DNA of 7,557 nucleotides from an uncultured Oscillospiraceae bacterium (GCA_900552925.1 USBH01000081.1:1-7557); one strand, 5' to 3'; shown: positions 1 through 5,418, counted from the first letter of the stretch. Numbers and translations: made by a program. The notes: generated from the letters alone by a model not told the origin.

Positions 1-48
1 CGAGATTAGCTGCAGTCTCGTGGGCTCGGAGATGTGTATAAGAGACAG
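1..48 (+). other. Illumina Nextera i7/Read-2 adapter (not genomic)
   Basis: Positions 15-48 match the Nextera Read-2 transposase adapter, ending in the 19-bp Tn5 mosaic end at 30-48 (AGATGTGTATAAGAGACAG). Positions 1-6 (CGAGAT) match the end of the P7 flow-cell primer. The 8 bases between, TAGCTGCA at 7-14, sit exactly where an i7 index belongs; from memory it matches Nextera XT index N728. Genomic sequence should start at 49. Any open frame that begins here, such as one reading MGSEMCIRDR, is an artefact. Confidence 0.98.
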
Positions 49-79
49 ACAATCTGTAGCCGCTTTTTTGAGGGGAATG

Positions 80-88
80 TGGTATAAT
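80..88 (+). promoter_or_regulatory. Extended -10 promoter for the AKR-1 operon
   Basis: TGGTATAAT combines the TGn extension with a perfect TATAAT -10 at 83-88. No good -35 is visible 16-18 bases upstream (around 59-66), so this would rely on the extended -10. The predicted start is near 95, giving a leader of about 75 nt before the ATG at 171. Insert sequence begins only at 49, so upstream operators would be missing. Confidence 0.6.
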
Positions 89-170
89 TGCTCTTGGAAC
101 AAAATGGCAGCCGGATTGGGTCGGCAATTCGCATCAATCGATACAAAATTCTGGAAAGGATGTATGAACG

Positions 171-1016
171 ATGGAATTCGCAACTTTGAACAACGGGATC
201 CGGATGCCCATGGCCGGCATCGGCACCTTCCTGCTGACGCCGGACGAGGCGGAGGCTTCGGTCAAAAGCGCGCTGGCGTGCGGCTACCGCCTCATCGACA
301 CCGCCAACGCCTATGTAAATGAAAAGGCCGTCGGCAGAGCGATGAAGCAGTCCGGCCTGCCGCGTGAGGAAATCTTCCTCGAGACCAAGCTCTGGCCGAG
401 CTTTTACGAGCAGGACGACGCCGTCGACAAGACGCTGGAGCGCCTCGGCACCGATTACATCGACCTGCTTCTGATCCACCAGCCGGCGGGCAACTACGTT
501 GCCGGCTACCGGCAGATGGAGAAGGCCTACAAGGCCGGCAAGGTCAAGGCGATCGGCCTTTCGAACTTCACGCCCGCGCAGATCCGCGAAATCCTCGCCA
601 TCTGCGAAGTGAAGCCCGCCGTGCTGCAGACGGAGGTGCATCCCTACTCGCAGGAGAAGGAGCTCAAAGCGTTTCTCGACGGCGAGGGCATCGTGATTCA
701 GGCGTGGTATCCGCTCGGCCACGGCGATAAGGCGCTGCTTGAGGAGCCGCTCTTTGCGGAGCTCGGCCGGAAGTACGGCAAGAGCAGCGCGCAGATCATC
801 CTGCGCTGGCACATCCAGGACGGGAACATCGTCATCCCGGGCTCCAAGAATCCCGACCACATCCGCGCGAACTTCGACCTGTTCGATTTCGCCCTGACCG
901 ACGAGGAGATGGAGAAGATCGCCGCGATGGATCAGAAGAAGCGCTACTACACCAGCACGCCCGAAATGCTGAAGCGCTATGCGGAGATGGTTCCCCCGGT
1001 CGACGACCAGAAATAA
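171..1016 (+). CDS. Aldo/keto reductase AKR-1, 2,5-diketogluconate-reductase-like, atypical cofactor pocket
   Basis: A complete 281-residue cytosolic aldo/keto reductase, the usual length for the AKR3/AKR5-type (alpha/beta)8 barrel that reduces carbonyls with NAD(P)H. The start ATG follows GGAAAGGA at 153-160. The catalytic tetrad is D43, Y48, K73 and H103. The nicotinamide-amide binders S131, N132 (in GLSNF) and Q153 are present, although the family Asn before Q153 is Leu. The 2'-phosphate loop reads IPGSKNPDH at residues 222-230, where the paralogs downstream have IPKSTHKER: the key Lys is Gly224 and the key Arg is His230. This suggests weaker NADPH preference or use of NADH (inference). 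It is the first gene of an apparent operon with a flavin reductase and two further AKRs. The physiological substrate cannot be read from the sequence. Confidence 0.95.
   Translation: MEFATLNNGIRMPMAGIGTFLLTPDEAEASVKSALACGYRLIDTANAYVNEKAVGRAMKQSGLPREEIFLETKLWPSFYEQDDAVDKTLERLGTDYIDLLLIHQPAGNYVAGYRQMEKAYKAGKVKAIGLSNFTPAQIREILAICEVKPAVLQTEVHPYSQEKELKAFLDGEGIVIQAWYPLGHGDKALLEEPLFAELGRKYGKSSAQIILRWHIQDGNIVIPGSKNPDHIRANFDLFDFALTDEEMEKIAAMDQKKRYYTSTPEMLKRYAEMVPPVDDQK
453..485 (+). repeat. 33-bp identity block shared with AKR-3 (copy 1)
   Basis: A 33-base stretch in AKR-1 encoding the strand with the catalytic His (DYIDLLLIHQP) is identical to 2943-2975 in AKR-3, including synonymous positions. It indicates common ancestry of the paralogs, and possibly gene conversion. 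Confidence 0.85.
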
Positions 1017-1069
1017 GCGCGTGCCGGGACGACAATAAAAAACTGTATGCTGTAAAAGGAGTGTTTGCT

Positions 1070-1627
1070 ATGCGAAAGAGTTTTGGTGTGAAATCGTGGT
1101 TCTACCCGCTGCCGGTGCTGATCATCGCCACCTACAATGCGGACGGCACCGCGGATGCGATGAACGCCGCGTGGGGCGGCCTCTATGACGCCGACAAGGT
1201 GGAGCTCTGCCTGAGCGCAGGCCACAGAACCACGGCGAACATCCGCGAGAAGGGCGCCTTTACGGTCAGCTTTGCGGATGCGGCGCACGTCGTCCCCGCC
1301 GACTACGTGGGCATGGTCTCCGCCAATTCGGAGCCGAAGAAGATGGAAAAGTCCGGCTTCCACGTCACAAAGAGCGAATTTGTCGACGCGCCGCTGATCG
1401 ACGAGCTGCCGGTCGCGCTCGAGTGCGAGCTGATCCGGATCAACGAGGACGGCAACGTCATCGGCAGAATCATCAACGTCAGCGTCGATGAAAGCGTTCT
1501 CGGCGCGGACGGCGGCATCGATTTTGCAAAATTCCGTCCCATCGCGTTCGAGCCGGCGCACAGCGCCTACCATGTGCTCGGCGAAAAGGTGGGAGACGCC
1601 TTCCGCGACGGCGGAAAGCTGAAGTAA
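1070..1627 (+). CDS. Flavin reductase-like FMN-binding split-barrel protein
   Basis: A 185-residue protein of the flavin-reductase/flavoredoxin family, which binds FMN in a split beta-barrel and passes electrons between nicotinamide cofactors, flavins or small acceptors in the cytosol. Family signs are PLPVLIIATYNADG near residues 13-26, the FMN-contact segment MNAAWGG (31-37), GHRTTANIREKGAFTVSF (51-68) and the C-terminal YHVLGEKVGDAFRDGGKL (167-184). I chose ATG 1070 because AAGGAG at 1056-1061 lies 8 bases upstream; a GTG at 1061 falls inside that Shine-Dalgarno. It lies 53 bases after AKR-1 and 10 bases before the truncated reductase stub, so it is probably co-transcribed with both. The partner and substrate are unknown. 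The fold is confident, the exact activity is not. Confidence 0.88.
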   Translation: MRKSFGVKSWFYPLPVLIIATYNADGTADAMNAAWGGLYDADKVELCLSAGHRTTANIREKGAFTVSFADAAHVVPADYVGMVSANSEPKKMEKSGFHVTKSEFVDAPLIDELPVALECELIRINEDGNVIGRIINVSVDESVLGADGGIDFAKFRPIAFEPAHSAYHVLGEKVGDAFRDGGKLK

Positions 1628-1637
1628 GGGGGCGCCT

Positions 1638-1721
1638 ATGGAACGGCCTTTTGTCGTCTGCCACATGCTCGCCTCGCTGGACGGGAAGATCGACGGGGCG
1701 TTTTTCGGCGCGCCGGCGGCT
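1638..1721 (+). pseudogene. 5' stub of a RibD/dihydrofolate-reductase-family gene
   Basis: A well-formed gene start: ATG 1638 follows AAGGGGG (about 1625-1631) and encodes MERPFVVCHMLASLDGKIDG, then AFFGAP. This is the typical first beta-strand and SLDGKI motif of RibD C-terminal-type reductases (NADPH-dependent pyrimidine or pterin reductases, about 170-250 residues). Family resemblance stops after about 28 codons. The frame then runs through the AKR-2 ribosome-binding site and ends at 1889, 127 bases inside AKR-2 in another frame. The rest of the gene is absent, so a deletion joined its 5' end to the AKR-2 upstream region. Function is presumably lost. The identification rests on the N-terminal motif only. 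Confidence 0.75.
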
Positions 1722-1762
1722 TTCGTGCATAAAAAATATCCGAAAACGGGAGGAAACAGACT

Positions 1763-2632
1763 ATGGAATACGCAACCCTGCAAAACGGGATCAAAATGCC
1801 GATGGAAGGCTTCGGCGTCTTTCAGGTGCGCGACAAGGCGGAGTGCAAGCGCTCCGTGCTGGACGCCATCCGCGCCGGCTACCGGCTGATTGACACGGCC
1901 GCCTCGTATACGAACGAGGACGCCGTGGGCGAAGCGGTGCGGGAAGCCATTGCGGAAGGGCTCTGCACCCGCGAGGAGCTCTTCATTACCTCGAAGATGT
2001 GGGTGCAGGACATGGCGAACTACGAGACGGCCAAGGCGGCCATCGACGCTTCGCTCGAAAAGACCGGCCTCGAATACCTCGACCTTTACCTGCTCCACCA
2101 GGCCATGAAGGACTACTTCAGCGCCTGGCGCGCGATGGAGGATGCGTACCGCGCAGGGAAGCTGCGCGCCATAGGCGTTTCCAATTTCTATCCGCACGTC
2201 CTGACGAATTTCTGCGAGACCGTGGAGATCTGCCCGATGGTGAATCAGGTGGAGCTGCACCCGTATTTCGCGCAGGAAAAGGCGCTCGAAACCATGCGGT
2301 ACTACAAGGTGCAGCCCGAGGCCTGGGCGCCGCTCGGCGGCGGCCGCTACAACCCCTTTGAAAATGAGATGCTTCAGAATATCGCAGCGGCGCACGGCAA
2401 GTCCGTCGGGCAGGTGCTGCTGCGCTGGAACGTGCAGCGCGGCGTGGTGGTCATCCCGAAGTCCACGCACAAGGAGCGGATCGAGGAGAACATCGCGATC
2501 TGGGACTTCGAGCTGACGCCGGAGGAGATGGCGCAGATCAGCGCGCTCGACCAGGGCTATGTCGGCACGGCGGTCAAGCATTTCGACCCGGAATTCGTGC
2601 GCATGTGCAACGGCAGGAAAATTCACGATTGA
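1763..2632 (+). CDS. Aldo/keto reductase AKR-2, 2,5-diketogluconate-reductase-like
   Basis: A complete 289-residue NAD(P)H-dependent aldo/keto reductase of the AKR3/AKR5 type. ATG 1763 follows GGGAGG (1748-1753). The tetrad is D44, Y49, K78 and H112. S140, N141 and Q162 would hold the nicotinamide amide. The phosphate-binding loop IPKSTHKER (231-239) is the classical NADPH form. Compared with AKR-1 and AKR-3 it has a slightly longer segment before the K78 strand (EAIAEGLCTREELFITSK). It also has HQAMKDY in place of HQP..(N/D)Y after the catalytic His, on the substrate side of the barrel, which suggests a different substrate. It ends 16 bases before the AKR-3 start, so the two are probably translated from the same message. 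A truncated frame from 1638 overlaps its first 127 bases. Confidence 0.95.
   Translation: MEYATLQNGIKMPMEGFGVFQVRDKAECKRSVLDAIRAGYRLIDTAASYTNEDAVGEAVREAIAEGLCTREELFITSKMWVQDMANYETAKAAIDASLEKTGLEYLDLYLLHQAMKDYFSAWRAMEDAYRAGKLRAIGVSNFYPHVLTNFCETVEICPMVNQVELHPYFAQEKALETMRYYKVQPEAWAPLGGGRYNPFENEMLQNIAAAHGKSVGQVLLRWNVQRGVVVIPKSTHKERIEENIAIWDFELTPEEMAQISALDQGYVGTAVKHFDPEFVRMCNGRKIHD
2447..2478 (+). repeat. 32-bp identity block shared with AKR-3 (copy 1)
   Basis: These 32 bases encode the VVIPKSTHKER cofactor loop of AKR-2 and are identical to 3318-3349 in AKR-3. The flanks diverge at once on both sides. This fits tandem duplication with strong conservation or a short gene-conversion patch. Confidence 0.85.
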
Positions 2633-2648
2633 GGAACGGAGGATCGCC

Positions 2649-3506
2649 ATGGCACAGACAGTCACCCTGAACAACGGCGTTGAGATGCCCATGCTCGGCT
2701 ACGGCGTGTATCAGGTCAGCAATACGGAGTGCGAGCGCTGCGTGCTCGACGCCATTTCGGTGGGGTACCGCGCCATCGATACGGCCCAGTCCTACGGCAA
2801 CGAAGAAGCCGTCGGCAGCGCCGTGCAGAAGTGCGGCGTGCCGCGTGACGAGCTGTTCCTCACCACGAAGGTCTGGATTTCGAACGCGGGCTACGAGGCG
2901 GCGAAGGAATCCATCGACCGTTCGCTCCAGAAGCTCAGGACGGATTACATCGACCTGCTTCTGATCCACCAGCCGTTCGGCGATTACTACGGCACCTACC
3001 GCGCGATGGAGGAGGCCTACAAGGCCGGGAAGCTGCACGCCATCGGCGTCTCCAATTTCTATCCCGACCGACTGATCGACCTGTGCCAGTTCGTCGAAGT
3101 GACGCCCGCGGTCAATCAGGTGGAGACGCACGTGTTCCAGCAGCAGAAGACCGCGCACGAATACATGGAGAAGTACGGCGTGCAGCACGAATCGTGGGGT
3201 CCGTTTGCGGAGGGCCGCAAGGACTTTTTCTCGAACCCGGTGCTGACGGAGATCGGCCGGAAGTACGGCAAGTCTTCCGCGCAGACGGCGCTGCGCTTCC
3301 TGCTGCAGAGCAACGTCGTGGTCATCCCGAAGTCCACGCACAAGGAGCGCATAGCGCAGAACATCGACGTGTTCGACTTCACGCTCAGCGAGGCGGACAT
3401 GGAGGCGATCCGGAAGCTCGATGAGGGCGAGAGCCTGTTCTTCTCGCACTACGACCCGGCCACGGTGGAAATGCTGACCAACATGGGCAAAACCCGCAAG
3501 GCTTGA
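2649..3506 (+). CDS. Aldo/keto reductase AKR-3, 2,5-diketogluconate-reductase-like
   Basis: A complete 285-residue aldo/keto reductase. The frame is open further upstream, but ATG 2649 is chosen because GGAGG at 2638-2642 lies 6 bases before it and MAQTVTLNNGVEMPMLGYG is a typical AKR N-terminus. The tetrad is D44, Y49, K74 and H107. S135, N136 and Q157 are the amide binders, and IPKSTHKER (226-234) is the classical NADPH phosphate loop. VNQVETHVF replaces the usual His-Pro after this strand with His-Val. It shares blocks of identical DNA with AKR-1 and AKR-2. It is the last gene of the operon, followed 5 bases after its stop by a strong terminator. The substrate is unknown; reduction of sugar-derived or other aldehydes and ketones is the family expectation. 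Confidence 0.95.
   Translation: MAQTVTLNNGVEMPMLGYGVYQVSNTECERCVLDAISVGYRAIDTAQSYGNEEAVGSAVQKCGVPRDELFLTTKVWISNAGYEAAKESIDRSLQKLRTDYIDLLLIHQPFGDYYGTYRAMEEAYKAGKLHAIGVSNFYPDRLIDLCQFVEVTPAVNQVETHVFQQQKTAHEYMEKYGVQHESWGPFAEGRKDFFSNPVLTEIGRKYGKSSAQTALRFLLQSNVVVIPKSTHKERIAQNIDVFDFTLSEADMEAIRKLDEGESLFFSHYDPATVEMLTNMGKTRKA
2943..2975 (+). repeat. 33-bp identity block shared with AKR-1 (copy 2)
   Basis: Identical to 453-485 in AKR-1. It encodes DYIDLLLIHQP with the catalytic His107 of AKR-3. Confidence 0.85.
3318..3349 (+). repeat. 32-bp identity block shared with AKR-2 (copy 2)
   Basis: Identical to 2447-2478 in AKR-2. It encodes the cofactor-phosphate loop VVIPKSTHKER. Confidence 0.85.
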
Positions 3507-3511
3507 TTGCA

Positions 3512-3550
3512 GGGGACAGGGCCTGGCCGCAGGCGCCTGTCCCTTCTGTT
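3512..3550 (+). terminator. Rho-independent terminator of the AKR operon
   Basis: GGGACAGG (3513-3520) pairs with CCTGTCCC (3536-3543). The stem continues inward as GCCTG (3521-3525) with CAGGC (3530-3534) across a one-base bulge at 3535 and a GCCG loop. That is about 13 pairs, followed by TTCTGTTTT. It starts 5 bases after the AKR-3 stop. Confidence 0.85.
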
Positions 3551-3572
3551 TTCAGAAAGGGGGTTTTTCAAT

Positions 3573-3738
3573 ATGGCCGTTTTGGGAAAGAGAATTTTGG
3601 CGGCAACGTGCTGTTTGAGGATCCGGATATTCTGCAGTGGATCGTATCGAAGAGCAGATGAGCGGCCGCACGGCGCACGAGTGGATCGGGCATTATCTGG
3701 CGCAGGCGATGCAGCGCCTTTTGGGAAAGCCGAAATAA
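3573..3738 (+). pseudogene. Frame-broken small ORF, about 55 codons, unrecognised
   Basis: A Shine-Dalgarno (AAAGGGGG, 3557-3564) precedes ATG 3573, which opens in one frame. Protein-like sequence then continues in a second frame (GKENFGGNVLFEDPDILQW, to 3640) and a third (DRIEEQMSGRTAHEWIGHYL, then AQAMQRLLGKPK, from 3640), with a stop at 3736-3738. Read together they would give one acidic-to-basic small protein of roughly 55 residues broken by two frame changes. I do not recognise the family. It could be a decayed remnant of a longer gene, or hold base-call errors. A terminator-like hairpin follows within about 20 bases. Confidence 0.4.
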
Positions 3739-3758
3739 CCGGATTTTTCGCTGCGCCG

Positions 3759-3790
3759 TGTCCCGGCTTGAGCCGGACAGATGCTTTTTT
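3759..3790 (+). terminator. Possible terminator hairpin with T6 tract
   Basis: TGTCC (3759-3763) pairs with GGACA (3775-3779), then GGC (3765-3767) with GCC (3772-3774), with one bulged C and a TTGA loop. TTTTTT follows at 3785-3790 after a 5-base gap. It lies about 20 bases after the stop of the broken small ORF. The gap before the T tract weakens the call. Confidence 0.5.
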
Positions 3791-3811
3791 GACGCGCTGA
3801 AATCCATGCGA

Positions 3812-3853
3812 GACGGCGGACATTTCCCCTGCGGAGACGCCCGCCGTTTTTTC
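3812..3853 (+). terminator. Second terminator hairpin with long T tract
   Basis: ACGGCGG (3813-3819) pairs with CCGCCGT (3841-3847), and a G-T pair can extend it to 3812/3848. A T-rich run (TTTTTTC) follows at once. The 21-base loop is large. It lies directly upstream of the promoter at 3854, so it would insulate that promoter from read-through. Confidence 0.55.
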
Positions 3854-3882
3854 TTTACACGCCGTTCGTTTGCCGCTATAAT
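3854..3882 (+). promoter_or_regulatory. Near-consensus sigma-70/sigma-A promoter leading into a broken gene
   Basis: -35 TTTACA (3854-3859), an exact 17-base spacer, and -10 TATAAT (3877-3882). A consensus Shine-Dalgarno AAGGAGG (3891-3897) and ATG 3904 follow. Transcription would start near 3889, within or next to the Shine-Dalgarno, which suggests a very short or leaderless-like 5' end. The expression signals look intact although the gene behind them is not. Confidence 0.7.
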
Positions 3883-3903
3883 GGAGAAAAAAGGAGGCCG
3901 TAC

Positions 3904-3990
3904 ATGAAGACGATACGACGCTGTTCGTGCGCGGCGCGGGCTTCCGGGACTTTGAGCGGCGCGGCCTGATGTTTCCGGTGCTCGCGCACG
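3904..3990 (+). pseudogene. Frame-broken 5' gene fragment, unrecognised
   Basis: ATG 3904 lies 6 bases after a consensus AAGGAGG. Its own frame stops after 21 codons at 3969. The next frame, from about 3911, reads as convincing protein: DTTLFVRGAGFRDFERRGLM, then FPVLAHA, with a stop at 3992-3994. A one-base change shortly after the ATG would join them into a product of about 30 residues starting MK. I cannot name the family. It may be the N-terminus of a gene whose remainder is lost, or a short ORF with an indel. It sits behind the promoter at 3854-3882. Confidence 0.4.
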
Positions 3991-4020
3991 CGTGAATTCG
4001 ATGACAGGGGAGGCATACAT

Positions 4021-4290
4021 TGTGCATCAGGGGATTTTTCTCGGGGATGAAAAGGCGATCAACAGGGTATATCCGGAGGCGGTGCGCGCGGCGCTTGCAA
4101 AAATCTGCGCGCTGACGGAGACCGTGTACACAAAGGCGGCGGTGCTGGACGCGCCGGAGCGCTTTGCCGATACAGCTTACATCTTTTCGACATGGGGGAT
4201 ATCGGCCTTTTCGAGCCGGAGGATCTGCCCGCGCAGCCGCGCTGGACGCTGCATGCGCTCGCGGAGCTCGCCGCGGTTGCAGCGCTGTAG
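4021..4290 (+). pseudogene. Broken gene; first half resembles a D-2-hydroxyacid dehydrogenase N-terminus
   Basis: GGGGAGG (4006-4012) precedes GTG 4021, which opens a frame reading HQGIFLGDEKAINRVYPEAV near the start and ending FADTAYIFSTWG at about 4198. The FSTWG segment recalls the first domain of D-isomer 2-hydroxyacid dehydrogenases (low confidence). After that the frame turns to nonsense. Another frame from 4192 continues as protein, GDIGLFEPEDLPAQPRWTLH, then ALAELAAVAAL, with a stop at 4288. The two parts may be one gene with an internal deletion, or ends of two genes fused by deletion. A full dehydrogenase would be over 300 residues; about 90 remain. No NAD-binding Rossmann motif is left. 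Confidence 0.45.
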
Positions 4291-4346
4291 AATGCAGGAA
4301 GCGGTCGGCAAAAATTCATTTTTTGCGCTGCAGATCGAATTTTCTC

Positions 4347-4375
4347 TTGAAAAATTGCAGATTTTTACGTATAAT
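4347..4375 (+). promoter_or_regulatory. Promoter of ddh
   Basis: -35 TTGAAA (4347-4352), a 17-base spacer, and -10 TATAAT (4370-4375). The predicted start is near 4382, giving a leader of about 56 nt. An imperfect dyad overlaps the -35: AATTTTC (4338-4344) against GAAAAATT (4349-4356), flanked by CTGCA (4328-4332) and TGCAG (4356-4360). This could be an operator. Confidence 0.8.
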
Positions 4376-4437
4376 ATTTCCGGAAGGTTCATGTGCGGCG
4401 CATGCCGCGTGGAAATTTACAGCAAGGGAGTTTAAAA

Positions 4438-5418
4438 ATGATTCGAATCGGCATTGCAGGATACGGAAATCTCGGCCGCGGCGTGGAAAGCGCACTGGCC
4501 GGTACAAAGGATATGGAGCTCGTCGGCATTTTCACGCGCCGCAGCCCCGAAACGCTGCAGACAAAGACCGGCGCGCCGGTCTACGCGATGGCGGACGCCC
4601 CGGGCATGGCGGACAAGATCGACGTCATGATCCTCTGCGGCGGCAGCGCGAACGACCTGCCGAAGCAGACCGCGGAGCTCGCGCAGTATTTCAACGTGGT
4701 CGACAGCTTCGACACGCACGCAAAGATCCCGGAGCACTTTGACGCCGTCGACGCGGCGTGCAAAAAGAGTGGCAAGCTCGGTATGATCTCGGTCGGCTGG
4801 GATCCGGGCATGTTCTCGCTGAACCGCCTTTACGGCCAGGCCATCCTGCCCAACGGCAGCGACTACACCTTCTGGGGCAAAGGCGTGAGCCAGGGCCACT
4901 CCGACGCGATCCGCCGCATCCCCGGCGTGCAGGACGCGCGCCAGTACACGATCCCGGTCGAGAGCGCGCTCGAGCGCGTCCGCGCCGGTGAAAACCCGCA
5001 GCTTACAACGCGCGAGAAGCACACGCGCGAGTGCTTTGTCGTCGCGAAGGAGGGCGCGGACCTTGCCGCCATCGAAGAGGCGATCGTCACGATGCCGAAC
5101 TATTTCTCGGACTACGACACGACCGTGCACTTCATCAGCCAGGAGGAGCTCGACCGCGACCATGCGGGCATCCCGCACGGCGGCATCGTGTTTCGCACCG
5201 GCACGACGGGCCTGAACGGCGAGCACAAGCACGTCATCGAGTACAAGCTGACGCTCGACTCGAACCCCGAGTTCACCTCCAGCGTGCTGGTCGCCTACGC
5301 GCGCGCGGTCTACCGCCTGCACAGCGAGGGTCAGACCGGCTGCAAGACCGTCTTCGACGTCGCGCCGGCGTATCTCCATCCGGAAAGCGGCGAGGCGCTC
5401 CGCGCAAAGCTGCTGTAA
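4438..5418 (+). CDS. ddh: meso-Diaminopimelate D-dehydrogenase
   Basis: A complete 326-residue enzyme, matching the family length of about 320-330. It catalyses NADPH-dependent reductive amination of L-2-amino-6-oxopimelate (tetrahydrodipicolinate) to meso-diaminopimelate, the one-step route to lysine and to the DAP cross-link of peptidoglycan. ATG 4438 follows AAGGGAG (4424-4430); a GTG at 4393 in the same frame is too far upstream. The N-terminal Rossmann motif is GYGNLG (8-13), with FTRR (32-35) placed to bind the NADP phosphate. VVDSFDTH (87-94) and SVGWDPGMFSLNRLYG (118-133) are the diagnostic substrate-site segments, followed by the FWGKGVSQGHSDA signature (145-157). It has its own promoter and converges on the minus-strand CMD-family gene, so it is a single-gene unit. 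Product call is confident. Confidence 0.96.
   Translation: MIRIGIAGYGNLGRGVESALAGTKDMELVGIFTRRSPETLQTKTGAPVYAMADAPGMADKIDVMILCGGSANDLPKQTAELAQYFNVVDSFDTHAKIPEHFDAVDAACKKSGKLGMISVGWDPGMFSLNRLYGQAILPNGSDYTFWGKGVSQGHSDAIRRIPGVQDARQYTIPVESALERVRAGENPQLTTREKHTRECFVVAKEGADLAAIEEAIVTMPNYFSDYDTTVHFISQEELDRDHAGIPHGGIVFRTGTTGLNGEHKHVIEYKLTLDSNPEFTSSVLVAYARAVYRLHSEGQTGCKTVFDVAPAYLHPESGEALRAKLL

Noticed and set aside
6..322. Open frames starting or ending in the left adapter on both strands.
   Set aside because: Part of each is adapter translation, and the rest overlaps AKR-1 out of frame.
1061..1069. GTG 1061 as start of the flavin reductase.
   Set aside because: It is inside the AAGGAG Shine-Dalgarno; ATG 1070 has correct spacing.
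2559..2648. Longer AKR-3 start within the end of AKR-2.
   Set aside because: The extra 30 residues do not resemble an AKR N-terminus, and ATG 2649 has GGAGG at the right distance.
977..2692. A 571-codon open frame on the minus strand across the AKR operon, and similar long antisense frames at 2574-3449, 4432-5427 and 6122-7228.
   Set aside because: They lie opposite well-supported genes, are rich in Arg, Val, Leu and His from high-GC codon bias, and show no recognisable domain.
3449..4027. A 192-codon minus-strand frame over the gene-poor middle region.
   Set aside because: Low-complexity, Arg/Ser-rich composition without a family signature; it also covers the AKR operon terminator.
4308..4326. 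GCAAAAA/TTTTTGC hairpin as a terminator of the broken gene.
   Set aside because: The stem is almost all A-T with a 5-base loop and no GC clamp; too weak to call.
4393..4437. GTG 4393 as start of ddh.
   Set aside because: It lies only about 11 bases after the likely transcription start, lacks a good Shine-Dalgarno and adds 15 residues before the Rossmann strand.
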